Source: Chara braunii
Taxonomy: Eukaryota > Streptophyta > Charophyceae > Charales > Characeae
Length of the DNA stretch: 30,841 bases
NCBI GenBank assembly: GCA_003427395.1
Contig: BFEA01000386.1
Span: 583,842 to 614,682 of the forward strand
Reading direction: 5' to 3'
Shown here: positions 1 to 9,757 of the stretch, piece by piece
Position numbering within the stretch: the stretch's first letter is position 1
How the letters are laid out: every line of letters begins with the position of its first letter
Translations under genes and position numbers: made by a program
Notes under the pieces: model-generated
What the model saw: only the letters and a program-made list of their open reading frames with translations
Database searches by the model: none
What the model was told of the DNA's origin: nothing

Positions 1-942
1 TGCGTCGTCGAACTCGAAGGGCACCTTCGGGGACTGAAGTCTCGACAAAGGAGCGGCCACTTTCGAGTATGACTCGACAAATCGCTGATAATATCTAGCC
101 AAACCCATGAAAGAGCGTACATCCGTCGTGCAACAGGGTTCCGGCCAATCCACGATGGCTTGGATCTTGTCCGCTAAGGGACGAATGCCTTTCGGCGTGA
201 CAAAATGACCCAAGTACTCAAGCTCCTGCTTGGCGAACTCGCACTTGTCGAGATTCGCTTTGTACTTGGCTAGTCGCGAACGATCCAAAACAGCGCGAAG
301 GTGTACGATGTGCTCGTCCAACGTCCTGCTATAAACCAAGATGTCGTCGAGGTAGATGAGGACGCTGCGATCGAGCAAGTCGTGAAACTCAATCGTCATA
401 GCTGCTTGGAAAGTCGCGGGGGCATTGGTGAGGCCAAATGGCATGACAACCCACTCAAAATGCCCGTACCGCGTCTTGAACGCGGTCTTGTACCGATCTT
501 GAGGCTGGATTTCAATCTGGTGGTAACCCGACTTCAAGTCCAACTTGAGAAGTACGTTGCGCCGCCTAACCGCTCAAGACGATCATCAATCTGAGGGAGA
601 GGGTCGGCGTTCTTTACGGTTTGTGCGTTAAGTTTGCGATAATCGATGCATAACCGTAGATCTTTGTTCTTCTTCCGGATGAAGAGAACAGGGGCACCGT
701 AAGGCGAACAACTAGGGCAAATCCAGCCCTTGTCGAGAAGATCATCGAGTTGTGCGCGGAGCACCTCAAGTTCCTCTTCGCTCATGCAGTAGATGCATCC
801 ACGAGGAGGGACGGCGCCAGCCTCGAGAGTGATCCCGTGACGTATGGGCCGATCCAGAACCGTTCCGGTGGGAGCCTCGAAGACGTTTCTATACTCGTCC
901 AAGAGGTGAGAAATGCATGGGTCCGGCGGCACAAGCGGTTAT
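1..942 (-). pseudogene. pol: pol, reverse transcriptase domain (partial, frameshifted)
   Basis: This is the RT part of the gypsy polyprotein; RT copies the element RNA into cDNA. The reading starts near 940 and shows [18 protein letters not shown] and [11 protein letters not shown], then ATYFS. A one-base loss near 545-550 shifts the frame, and [24 protein letters not shown] and the catalytic YLDD box (343-354) follow in the new frame. The downstream segment with LEYLGHFVT and RSFMGLARYYQRF is the connection region leading to RNase H. No stop was found from the shift to the window edge, where the frame is still open. Upstream it is separated from the protease by an insertion. One indel therefore explains the RT defect. 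Confidence 0.88.
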
Positions 943-948
943 CGGGTA

Positions 949-1378
949 GCTGAAAATTCAGGAATGAAAATTCTAAAGTGAGAGTTTTGGGCAGCCTGAA
1001 AATCCTGAATGGTTCTGAAGTGGTGAAAGGTCCGAAAACCCTGAAAACCACGTGTTTAGGCAGGCTGCATCCTGAAGTGGTGAAGGGTGTCTTGAAGTGG
1101 TCAAGTGAAAGTTTTGGGCAGTCTGAAAATCATGAATGGTCCTGAAGTGGTGAAAGGTCCAAAGACCATGAAAACCACCCTTCACCACTTGAGGATGCAG
1201 CCTGCCTAAACAGGTGGTTTTCAGGGTCTTCGGAGCTTTCACCACTTCAGGACCATTCAGGATTTTCAGACCTGAATAGTCCTGAAGTGGTGAAAGGTCC
1301 GAAGACCCTGAAATCCACCTGTTTAGGCAGGCTGCATCCTCAAGTGGTGAAGGGTGTCCTGAAGTGGTGATGAAAAAT
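949..1378. mobile_element. ~430-bp hairpin-bearing insertion between protease and RT
   Basis: Protease coding stops near 1385 and RT coding resumes near 940. The intervening DNA is non-coding in that frame and differs in composition from both sides. It is built from repeats of a unit containing GAAGTGGTGAAAGGTCC (near 1014, 1144 and 1281, plus one inverted near 1234). The last two face each other as 85-bp arms. No clean terminal inverted repeat or target duplication was found, so the ends are approximate. It may be a small non-autonomous fold-back element or a locally expanded palindromic repeat. I infer insertion because the pol order is interrupted here. Confidence 0.6.
1176..1356. repeat. 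85-bp inverted repeat with 11-bp loop
   Basis: Positions 1176-1260 and 1272-1356 are reverse complements with about three mismatches over 85 bp, separated by 11 bp. A third copy of the same unit lies in direct orientation to the right arm near 1003-1091. The transcript of either strand would fold into a long, nearly perfect hairpin. Confidence 0.9.
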
Positions 1379-1385
1379 ACGACTG

Positions 1386-2420
1386 TTGTTAACCTTCTCT
1401 CTCCGGCGGTGACGCGGCTGGTCCGTCCGGCAAGGGGAGAGCATGCAAGAATACAAGGCCCATCTTCTCAACGTCATTCCGAGCTATGGCGTCGCGAATT
1501 CTCGCAACGGAAACCACGTGACAAGCAATCGAAGTGCGAGGGGTCGCAACCATACATACTATCACTCCGTTCGGATCACGGATGTGAACGGTTCGGTCAT
1601 GAAAGTTCACCGGATGATCGGCGCTACGCAACCAAGACATGCCTAGAATCATGTCGAACTTGGTGTCGAGGATGTCAAAAGACACCGGCTCGCACGCAAG
1701 TGGAGCAAAGTATACCGGAACGTCGTCGACGCATCGGTCAATCGACTTTTGCGTGCGGCCGTCCGCGAGTGTAACTTGCGTGGGTTGCGTCTTCCTTCGA
1801 ACGCGCGGGCCAAGGCCTGAGCGGGCCATAAAGGCTTGGCTCATAAAGTTGCGAGACGCTCCGCAATCAATCAAGGCACTATAGGTTGCCTTTCCGATTT
1901 GAATGCGGATATAGAGCAAAGGAGCGTCGGTTTCGGCGTACCTTTGGGTGGCGTACTCGTGGTCAATCTTCGCAAGATAGGAGCGGAAATCGACAACCGC
2001 TACCCCGTCGTCCGTCAACGGAGCTGGTACTGTAGTGTGCAAATAGGAGTGTAGATTTACCATCAAGGCGTTGCAGTGCGGCCTTGGCAAGGTTCCGGTC
2101 GAGGGTAGAGGCATCCAAGCGAAGTCCTCTCTCGTTAGCGGGTCAAGCTCCTCAAGTCTTGACCACGCCGTCGAGTCCTCGGAAATCAGTGGCGAACTAA
2201 CCGGATCACTTCCCAACGGTGTACAGGCTGCGCACACGCAATCTAAGTGCACGTGGCTCGACTGGTCTAGTGGTGGTACCAGCTGGGCGGCATAATCCTC
2301 GTACGTAGCACGAGAATCAGCGACTAACGCATGCTCCTCGGTAGTGACATCGATTGCTAGCAAGGCAACCGGGTCCGGCGGAGCGAGGAGAGACGTCGCC
2401 CCTCTCCTTGCGTAACTTAG
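1386..2420 (-). pseudogene. pol: pol, aspartic protease domain
   Basis: This is the N-terminal pol segment with the retropepsin-like protease that processes the polyprotein. The frame opens at the gag/pol junction (LSYARRGATSLL...). A linker of about 165 residues follows, then the active-site region ALIDCGASRNF with the catalytic Asp near 1866-1868. Here the usual D-S/T-G is D-C-G, a variant whose activity cannot be judged from sequence. The later DMILGMSWL matches the conserved strand after the flap in plant gypsy proteases. No internal stop is seen until the insertion at about 1385. The frame is offset by one from gag, so expression needs a shift at the junction, or one base has been lost from an originally fused gag-pol. 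Confidence 0.8.
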
Positions 2421-4210
2421 TTTTCCGAGTTAGTTGGACGGGGTACGCGTGCCTTGCCCTTTTCAGGCCATTGTGCGGTCAAGTGAGTGACTCCATTGCA
2501 CCAAAGGCAATATCCGTACCGTTGACGAAGGTCATAGATTTCCTTGGTTATCTTGTATCCCGTCTATGGCTTCTGCCCAGTTCCCGTCGATGTCGTCTCT
2601 TGTGTCGCCTTGTTCTTCCGAACTCTCTTGGGACGCTTCGACGGGAGCGCTGCTACAATTCCTCCATCACTCGAGGATGCTGCTGCAGCGTGGAGATCGA
2701 CTGTTTCTTCAAAAATCACGGCATTGTTATGTGTCGGTCGTTGATAGCCCTGCTTAGACACATAATGTGGTTTGGACTACCGTTCGTTTGCGGCCTTGTC
2801 ATCCGTTTGGATGACTAAGTTCGCACGATCCAGGATGGTCTGGAATGAGGCGTAATCGTACTCGTTGCCTGGTGCGGTTCGCAGTCCTGCGCACGATCGC
2901 AAGAAGAACTCGGATCGTTGGTTAGTGAAACTCAAATCGAAGCCTGACGTGGTCACTATCTTTTGCCACTTGGTTGTCCAGTCTCGAGTTGGCATACTCA
3001 CTTGAGAGCAGGTGTACACCTCGTTCATGGCCGCCTTCACGACGTTGCGGACCATGAACCGGGTGAACCATAGCTGCTCGAACTCCTTCCACGTGATGTG
3101 CGTGTGGAATTCGGCGATGGTGCATTTCTTGGTGGCCGCCAGGTGGTTCATCCATGCCTGCGCTCCTCCAATCAGTTGTAAGTAGAGTGCCTTCATCATG
3201 TCGGCAGCCAGGACAGTGCGGCATGATGCTTCCGTGAGGAAACTTTGCCACCATGTCAAGGCGTCCGACTTGTTGTAGTCGTCGAACTTGCTGATGTCGA
3301 AGTGCGGCATCTTGTAATTCTTTGTAGCGGCGTTCGGTCTTGTCTGCAGTTTGGTGCTGCTCGTCTTGATGGCGACCACCGTGCTGCTGATCGTGGCCCG
3401 ACTAGTGAAATCACCTAGTTCGCCAATGATGGTGACGACGTGATCGATGCGCTCGTTGAGCTGCTTCGTCGCGTCTGTCGTGCAGCCTGGCGCTGCTGAG
3501 GCCTTAGCCTCGATGCTGTTGATGCGTGCGAGAGTAGAGCTCAACAATTGTTGTTGTTGCTGCTGCTGTATTGCCGCGTCGCGGACGGCAGCTGTTAAAG
3601 CGGTCGGGTCTTGCTGGTGCTTTTGTCTTTGCTGTCGTTCCGTGCACAGGTGTGCCTGCAGCAGTTTGTTGTTCCACATTACTCCCCTCATCACGCTCAA
3701 CATCACGGTAGCCAGGTTACTTCTCTCTGCCTCCGCCTGTGTCGGATCCGCCTGCGCGTCCGTAGGCACAAAGAACATCCCTTGGAGTAACGTTGTCCAC
3801 TGATTCTCATTTTGAATCAGGGACTCCGTGTTGGCGGCATTCCGTCTGTCTTGTGCCGCTGCGTCAGCCTCAGCAGTGTGCTGAGCTTGGGCTGCCGCCT
3901 CATTGGCCAGCTGCTGACGTTCTGCCTCTGCTGCCTCCTGCTGAGCCTTGGCGGTAGCTACGGCATCCGTGAATACCTGTAGCCGCCCAAGGTAGTCAGC
4001 CAACGGTTCAAGGGCCCCTTGGAGCGGACATGCGGGAAGAACTCCGGTGGTAACCGGTACTGTCAGTGTTGTACTCGATGCCGCTGGAGTCGTCCGCCTG
4101 CTGAGTTGCTGTTGCTGATACTTGGTTCGTGGAGGGAGCACAGAACCGGCACGAACTGCAAGCCTGGCACAGCGTCGTGGCAGTGCCCCGGTGTCCTGTT
4201 CCATCGACAT
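2417..4210 (-). pseudogene. gag: gag, capsid/nucleocapsid polyprotein with two nonsense codons
   Basis: Gag forms the virus-like particle and packages the element RNA. An in-frame TAA lies just upstream, so the first ATG (4208-4210) is preferred; it gives about 597 codons. The N-terminal third is Ala/Gln/Glu-rich, probably helical, with a seven-Gln run near 3547-3570. The capsid core follows (WWQSFLTEA, LYLQLIGGAQAWMNHLA, WTTKWQKIV), typical of retrotransposon gag domains. Two in-frame TAG codons occur at 2777-2779 and 2564-2566; coding sense continues after both. A CX2CX4HX4C zinc knuckle sits at 2468-2509 but its last Cys is Trp. A basic segment (KRPKRVRKNK) precedes the knuckle. The frame ends at TAA 2417-2419. 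Confidence 0.82.
2468..2509 (-). other. Degenerate CCHC zinc knuckle of gag (last Cys replaced by Trp)
   Basis: The minus-strand translation is CLWCNGVTHLTAQW, with exact CX2CX4HX4C spacing but TGG where a TGC/TGT codon is expected. Zinc knuckles bind genomic RNA during packaging. Loss of a zinc ligand is a further sign that this copy is dead. Confidence 0.8.
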
Positions 4211-5351
4211 CAGTTCTCGCTGATGTGGTACTTGAGAAATCCCGGTGGCCACAGATTACGGGTAAGGTAGGGAGAGTGGGAACCGGGGTAGAACAATCAA
4301 GCACTTCGCATACAATCCCTATCCCACTGATGGACTTTAGACACCTAATCAAACAGAAAAAGATAAAATTTCCCGTAAACAACTCAAAAATTTGTAATAA
4401 GAAAATAATAACGAATTATTTAATCAATAAGTTTAATTAATGATTAATAACGAAAGAATAATTCTTAATGATAATCAATAAAACAATATTTGCAATAATG
4501 ATTTCTTAATGATAATCAATAAAACAATATTTGCAATAATGATAATGAACGAATTTGAATTGTATCAAGATTAGGTGTCCGTTGAGATCATCTTTAGTCC
4601 GGGACTTCACCGTTAATTAGTGAACTTCCCGGAAGTTGCGATTATGGGGAACAATGACGAACAATATGCCAAAAAAACATTTCGGAAATATTGGAAAAAA
4701 AACACTCGAAATTTCAAAAAAAGTAAAATTTCAGGATTTTCAGCCTACAAAATCCGATTTTTAAAGGCTCAAGTTCGTTTTCGGAATTTCTCAAACCAGG
4801 GAAAGAAAAAAATTTCGCGAAAATTTCGGGCCCAACCCTAATTTTCCACGATTCGGCGGAATTTCCCCATTTACAGTTCCAAAACGTTCGAATTTCCCAA
4901 GTTGATCGAAAACCAAAAATTTTTGTAACCCTAATTTCCAATACTGCAATAAAACGGAATTGCCGATTTAGAAAACGAAATACAGGATTAAAATCAGAAT
5001 GCTGAATTATAAAAACGGAAACCGAAATGTGAATCAAAATGCCGAATTAAGCAGAGTATTGATTTAACCCTAATCACGAATTAATAATCAGAAATCCGAA
5101 TTAAACAGAATGTCGGATTGCCCATAATGCACTTAATCAGAATCCAAAATAACCAAAATACCGGATTAAAACTGAAATCCGAAGAAAAAGTCCTAATAAC
5201 TAATTGAAACGGAATGCCGATTTAAATAGAATACCGAAAAAGAAAAAAAAATTGCAACTTTGAATCTCGATAGTAATACAGAGCTGATTGGGAAGATCGA
5301 AGAAGCAATCTATTCCTAATCAGACTTACCTTGTGAGCAGATCCGTGNANN
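4211..5351 (-). other. Retrotransposon leader between PBS and gag
   Basis: About 1.1 kb without a supportable ORF, AT-rich, between the PBS and the gag ATG. It holds a perfect 41-bp tandem duplication (4462-4543). From about 4948 to 5240 a degenerate word close to CGGAATGCCGATTTAA recurs at least seven times with irregular spacing. Leaders of this length are common in plant gypsy elements and can carry packaging signals; no specific signal can be assigned here. Confidence 0.6.
4462..4543. repeat. Perfect 2 x 41-bp tandem duplication
   Basis: 4462-4502 and 4503-4543 are identical 41-mers, AT-rich, each containing CAATAAAACAATATTTGC. Identity suggests a recent slippage event in the leader. Confidence 0.95.
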
Positions 5352-5577
5352 GGTCTGCTCCGATACCAAAANTGTTACATACTCGTGANTNNATCAACGA
5401 GTATGNGGCAGAACCAAAGATCNACCAATATAGGANGAGNATGTATGCANCGGAAGTNTGATAAACNGACTGACTNACATNGACTGACTCACACAGNTAT
5501 CACTCCACACACATACAATCGTGAGATGGTGGGGTCTGAGCCATGCATAGACGATGCTCAGGCCCCGTACACACATN
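5348..5577. other. Cluster of isolated ambiguous bases
   Basis: Single N bases are scattered through this stretch, unlike the solid gap later in the window. This suggests a polished consensus of near-identical repeat copies or low-quality reads. Translations here are unreliable and no gene is called. Confidence 0.9.
5352..5368 (-). promoter_or_regulatory. Primer-binding site (initiator tRNA-Met type)
   Basis: On the minus strand this reads TGGTATCGGAGCAGACC. The first 12 bases match the common plant PBS TGGTATCAGAGC at all but one position. It lies four bases inside the presumed LTR end (TGTAACA at 5373-5379, minus strand), which is the expected place for priming of minus-strand cDNA. Ambiguous bases nearby (5348, 5350, 5351, 5372) limit exact placement. 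Confidence 0.75.
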
Positions 5578-5883
5578 CACAGATGAAGGTGGGAGGAGAG
5601 ACGAAGGAGGTGGGAGATGTAGGTAGCACCAGATGTCACCGAGATAGAAACCAGTAGGTCACCGATATGGTAATCCAAAATGTCATCGAACAAGTTCAAA
5701 TGTCGCAGACAATAAGTCACCAATGTCGGAGATACAGAGTCCTTATGTAACCGGTGTCCAATCTGTGATGCAGCCGAGTATCATCCCCAACAATCTCCAA
5801 GTCTCGAACCCGGTAAGTACCACAGCCTCTTACCACCGAAGTCCAACACTGATCTCTGTCCAACTAGTATAAGTCTTCCATAT

Positions 5884-5929
5884 GAAGAAGAAGAAGAAGA
5901 AGAAGAAGAAGAAGAAGAAGAAGAAGAAG
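5884..5929. repeat. (GAA)15 microsatellite
   Basis: An uninterrupted GAA/AAG trinucleotide run inside the candidate LTR, followed by purine-rich sequence to about 6000. It generates an artificial poly-Lys reading. Confidence 0.97.
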
Positions 5930-6193
5930 GGAGAGATGGCAGGGGAGGAGAAGGAGGTGAGGAGGAGGGAACGGGACCGTGGAGGGAGGAGAAGAGATCC
6001 TCGCCTCCTGGTACCTGCCCTGCTGCTGTCGAGGCGGCTATGGCCGCCGTGCTGCTGCTGGTCTCCTCGGTCGCTGCTGATGCTGCGCTAGCTCGCGCTG
6101 ATGCTGCTGCCCTCCGCTCCTGCGCTCAAAATAGCGCTGCTGCTGCCAACCGATACGCACCAGCATTATGCCGGTGGCTCGATGCCTCGAAGT

Positions 6194-6238
6194 GAGGCCG
6201 GACCGGTCTTTAGTACCGGTGGGGCATGGGCCGGCCTC
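6194..6238. repeat. GC-rich two-step hairpin in LTR
   Basis: GAGGCCGG at 6194-6201 pairs with CCGGCCTC at 6231-6238, and inside it ACCGGT at 6202-6207 pairs with ACCGGT at 6215-6220. One of several stem-loops between 6190 and 6900. Confidence 0.8.
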
Positions 6239-6324
6239 AATGTTGCGAGGCCTGCCCGTGCCCTGAACCGTCGAGATTGACAGTTCAGCCCCAACCGGCG
6301 GGCGGCAGCCTCAAGAGCGCCGCC

Positions 6325-6353
6325 AGGCCCAAACGGTAATGTCGTTTGGGCCT
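6325..6353. repeat. 10-bp perfect stem-loop in LTR
   Basis: AGGCCCAAAC (6325-6334) and GTTTGGGCCT (6344-6353) are perfect reverse complements around a nine-base loop. Confidence 0.85.
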
Positions 6354-6644
6354 GCCCGTCGGGTCTGGTCCAAGTCGTGGCCTTTCGGCCTGATAATCCC
6401 CCAAGGTCGGGCCTTTAGGCCGTAATGTGTCCCTCTAGCCCTAAGTCGGGTCCGCTAGGACCCGTGTGGCATCGAAGATGTAACAACTGCCTCCTGCCTA
6501 CCCGTGAAGTGCATGGGAAGTCCCTATGTACTATCTCCGCCTGCGTCCTAACTGCCTGCAGGGCGAGCCAGGCCGAGGAGGCTGCTCTTGCCAATGCCGA
6601 AGTGTGCCAGGGGCTGGAGCTGCAGCATCTGCTGAGGCTGTCGT

Positions 6645-6672
6645 GGGAACAGGCTGAGAATAGCCTGTTCCC
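6645..6672. repeat. 11-bp perfect stem-loop in LTR
   Basis: GGGAACAGGCT (6645-6655) and AGCCTGTTCCC (6662-6672) pair perfectly around a six-base loop. Confidence 0.85.
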
Positions 6673-6704
6673 GAAACCCTGGTTCGCTGCCTGAGTTTCA
6701 GGGC

Positions 6705-6726
6705 CGGTCGTTCTGATGAACGACCG
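6705..6726. repeat. 9-bp perfect stem with tetraloop in LTR
   Basis: CGGTCGTTC (6705-6713) and GAACGACCG (6718-6726) pair around TGAT. GGCC words on both sides could extend the structure after internal loops. Confidence 0.85.
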
Positions 6727-6921
6727 AAAATGGCCCTTAGTTTCAGGCTAAAAAGGCTATTGCCAGTTTTAGTCTGAAACGACACATGGTCTGCAGGCCC
6801 CTGTATTTCAGGCTTTTGAGCTGAACAGACACGGGGCCTGTAGGCCCTGGTTTTCAGGCTTTCAGCCTAAGGGACGCAGGGCCTGGAAAATGGCCCTCGT
6901 GTGCAGGCGCAGCATGTAACA

Positions 6922-7086
6922 GCTGGTCACACTGAGGTAGGATAGTAGGGATAGGGGATGCACTGGGAGCGTTAACGCGGGGAAGGGTAGGGAAGGTGGC
7001 CTATCTTGTTAGGACAACCACCGGCTGCCGCTGCCAGCGATCAGCGTGGGTCTTGTCCTTGGCCTCTACAACACCCAGGGCTTAAA

Positions 7087-7087
<1 letters not shown>
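6922..7087. other. Unassigned stretch, possibly 3' end of an older LINE
   Basis: No ORF or repeat was recognised. The composition differs from the LTR to its left, and the stretch leads into an (AAT)n run. A 3' UTR followed by a simple-repeat tail would fit a degraded plus-strand LINE end; this is only a suggestion. Confidence 0.3.
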
Positions 7088-7119
<32 letters not shown>

Positions 7120-7120
7120 T
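7088..7120. repeat. (AAT)11 microsatellite
   Basis: Eleven uninterrupted AAT units followed by more A/T-rich sequence to about 7138. It is either the tail of an upstream element or the A-rich target used by LINE-1. Confidence 0.95.
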
Positions 7121-7138
7121 AAAAATAAAAAATCATGA

Positions 7139-7850
7139 GAGCCAATGGAAAGGGGATATGATGGAATTTGCGCTCGCGCCATCCGGTTAGCGCCACGCTG
7201 CACTAGACCCGCGTCTCGCTTCCCCGGCCGCCAGCGCCCGAGTTGGCGCCATCGAGGAATCGAAGTCGAGGTTCGAGAACGACGAAGCGCCATGTCATCC
7301 TGAAGCCCCCATAAGACAGCCATAGCCCTGCTGGCCTGAAGGGCAGGACCACGCGCTCACGCCTTGCGCGTGCGCCCAGACCGCCATTTTCGTCTTTTGA
7401 ATCGCGTGAGAAGCGAAGTTTCCGCGAAGGAGCTGCGAGGGTCGACGAACGGTACCAGCAGACATTAGAGGAAGCCATAATCGAGTAAGATCCGACAGTT
7501 TCTCTGACCTCTTTGGCCCACTCTAGTGTGCTAACCCTCTCTAAAACTTATTTCCCCTCTACTTACCAACAGCTCACCCATTAGCGTCTATCTTCATTCC
7601 CCCCTCTTACCGGCGATACCCAGTCCAATTAACTAAACCTTCCTAGCCCTCCTCTTCTCAGCTCCTTCCCTTTCCACATCCCACTCCCCACAGCCACGCC
7701 AGCAATCTCAACCGACCTTTTCGAATGCCTCCCTGTCCCTCTCACCTTTGTCGAAGTCTCCCCCCCAACCCCCCAACCGCCCACTGCCCCTCATCTCCCC
7801 CCATACCGACCCCCCCCTCCCCTCCTCTCTCATCATATTCTCCACCACAG
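7139..7850 (+). other. Presumed LINE-1 5' UTR, non-repetitive part
   Basis: No supportable gene. GC-rich to about 7500, with several GCGC words. From 7500 it grades into C/T-rich, G-poor sequence that leads into the tandem-repeat block. Confidence 0.35.
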
Positions 7851-9620
7851 CCATCTTGTTAACATACCCCAACTGTCTCCATCTAATGCTCCTCCGCTAT
7901 CGATCTTTCCCCCTTTAGAGCAATCCCCATCCCGATTCCATCTCGGCCCCATCCCGATCCCATCTCGATCCCACTCTAACCCCATCGTGATCCTATTCCG
8001 ACCCCATCTTGACCCCATCCCGACTCCATCTCAATCCGATACTTACCTCCTCCCGATCCGCTCATCCCAATCCTAATCAGATCCCACCCCGGATCCACCC
8101 CATCCCAATCTCGACCCTATCCCACTTTTTCGAGCCAACCTCGATCTCGCTATTTCGATCCCCTCTCGAACTCATCCCGATCCCATCTCGATTCCCCCTC
8201 GACCTTACCTCATCCCCATACCGACCCCATCTCACCCCCATACCAACCCCATCCCGACTCCAACTACCCCCAGTCTCTCCTTTCCCCACTCCACCCCGAT
8301 TCCATTCCGAGATCATCCCAATCCTAGTCGGAGCCCTCCCCGATCCCATCCCCATCCCAATCTCGACCTTATCTCGCTTTTCGAGCCCATCTCGATCTCG
8401 CTATCTCACCTCGATTCCCTCTCGAATCACCAATCCCAACTCGTCTCCCCCTCGACCTTACCACATCAATATACCGACCTCGTCTCAACCTCGTGCCGAC
8501 GCTATCCCGACTCCAACTACCCCACTCTCCCCTTTTCCCATTCCTCACCGATCCTACCCCGAGCTCATCCCAATCTGAGCCTGATCCCACCCCGGATCCC
8601 ACCCCGACCCCATTCCCATCTCAATCGCGACCCTATCCCACTGTTCGAGCCCACCTCGATCTCGCTAGTCTCATCTCGATCCCCTCTCGACTCCATTCCG
8701 ATCCCAGCTCGACTTCCCCTCGACCGTATTTCGACCCCACACGGATCCCATCCAGACCCCAGCCTGATCCCATCTCGATCCCATCCCGTTCCCATATCGA
8801 CCCCACCCCAACCCCATCTCGACCCCAGCCCGATCCCATCTCTACCCCATCCCGACCCTATTCCGACCCCAACTACCCCTATACTCTTCTAGCCCCACTT
8901 CACCCCAACCCCAGTCTGAACTCATCCCGATCCTGGCCAGTTCCTACCCCTGATCCTACCCCGATCCCATCCCCATCTCGATCCCATCTCAACCTCATCT
9001 CCCTTTTGAACCCTTCCCGCTCTTATCCCACCTCGTTCCCGTCTCGACTCCTCCCCGATCCCAGCTTGATCCTACCTCAACATCATCTCGGCCCCATCTT
9101 GAACCCACCTCGATCCCATCCTGATCCCTTCTCGATCCCATTCCGACCCCATCTTGACCCCTTCCCAACCCTATCTCGACCCCAGCCCGATCCCATCTCA
9201 ACCCCATCCTGACCCTGTCCCGACCTCAACTGCCCCCTTTGCCTCCTATCCTCATTTCACCCCTATCTAATTCCGAGCCCATCCCAATCCTAGCCCGATC
9301 TCACTCCCATCTCACCCTGAGTCTACCCCCGATCTCAGCCAGATTCTCTCCCCTCCTCATCCGACCCCATCCTGACTCCACATATTGCCTTCTGTCGAAA
9401 CCGCACTGGCTACCAATCCCGTTTCACGCCCACCCCAGGCTAGTGTCAACCCCAATCCATTCACATCTAATTCCCGAGTGAGCCCCCGAAGGATCCAACT
9501 TTCTTTCAAAACTGATCCCACTTCGATCCCAACACGATCCCGGCCTCACCCCATCCTATCCCGACTTCAGCCCCTCCCATCCTATTCCCACCTCGATCCT
9601 AATCCGACTCCGTCTCGGTC
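7850..9620. repeat. G-poor (GATCCCATC)-type tandem repeat with ~250-360-bp higher order
   Basis: The plus strand is built from imperfect short words such as GATCCCATC, CGACCCCATC and CGATCC. A second level of organisation exists: the marker TTCGAGCC recurs near 8129, 8380 and 8644 with a diverged copy near 9005. The marker CTCCAACTACCCC or a variant recurs near 8257, 8510, 8868 and 9224, so units are about 250 bp then about 360 bp. Translation gives artificial Pro/Ser/Arg-rich open frames on both strands, with no real domain. It lies immediately upstream of LINE-1 ORF1 and may be its 5' UTR monomers, or an older satellite. Confidence 0.85.
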
Positions 9621-9757
9621 CTAGCTGAACCCCGCCCTGATCCAACCCAGTTAGCTCCCGATCATACCCTGACTGTCAAATCAAACCCCAACAGGTCTAG
9701 GCACTTGACGGGATAGGGGTTAGATAGTGGGACTGGTCTCCCCCCGATCTAAAGAAA
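9621..9757 (+). other. Spacer between tandem repeats and ORF1
   Basis: Non-repetitive and less C-rich. It ends in AAAGAAAATGG, which gives the ORF1 ATG at 9758 a purine at -3 and G at +4. No promoter motif was identified. Confidence 0.4.

Larger units (their letters stand above)
1..6921 (-). mobile_element. Ty3/gypsy LTR retrotransposon, 5' part (3' part outside window)
   Basis: Read on the minus strand, the order is candidate 5' LTR, primer-binding site, long leader, gag with zinc knuckle, aspartic protease, reverse transcriptase. No integrase is seen before the RT; in Ty3/gypsy elements it follows RT and RNase H, beyond the left edge here, and in Ty1/copia it would precede RT. The RT motifs ([13 protein letters not shown]) are also gypsy-type. 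The copy is defective: two in-frame TAG codons in gag, a reading-frame change at the gag/pol junction, a foreign insertion between protease and RT, and a one-base frameshift in RT. Coding frames are otherwise well kept, so inactivation looks fairly recent. The LTR boundary on the right is uncertain because the partner LTR lies outside the window. Confidence 0.85.
5373..6921 (-). repeat. Candidate 5' LTR (right boundary uncertain: 6921 or 6485)
   Basis: The inner end next to the PBS reads TGTAACA on the minus strand. LTRs usually start TG and end CA, so the outer end should read TGTTACA. Two candidates exist, at 6479-6485 and 6915-6921. I prefer 6921 because the hairpin-rich, GGCC-rich style continues across 6485 and stops near 6921. 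LTR length would be 1549 bp (or 1113 bp). The LTR would contain the promoter and polyadenylation signals; none was identified with confidence. The 3' LTR lies outside the window, so the call rests on the termini and the PBS. Confidence 0.5.

Noticed and set aside
301-594. 97-codon plus-strand frame
   Set aside because: Antisense shadow of the RT coding region containing YLDD on the minus strand.
1364-2295. Several plus-strand frames
   Set aside because: Antisense of the protease domain, which has a recognisable active-site region on the minus strand.
5882-6091. Poly-Lys open frame
   Set aside because: Starts in the GAA microsatellite; no domain.
8009-9212. Long Pro/Ser/Arg-rich open frames on both strands
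   Set aside because: They are translations of a short tandem repeat poor in stop-forming words; frames exist on both strands and no domain is visible.
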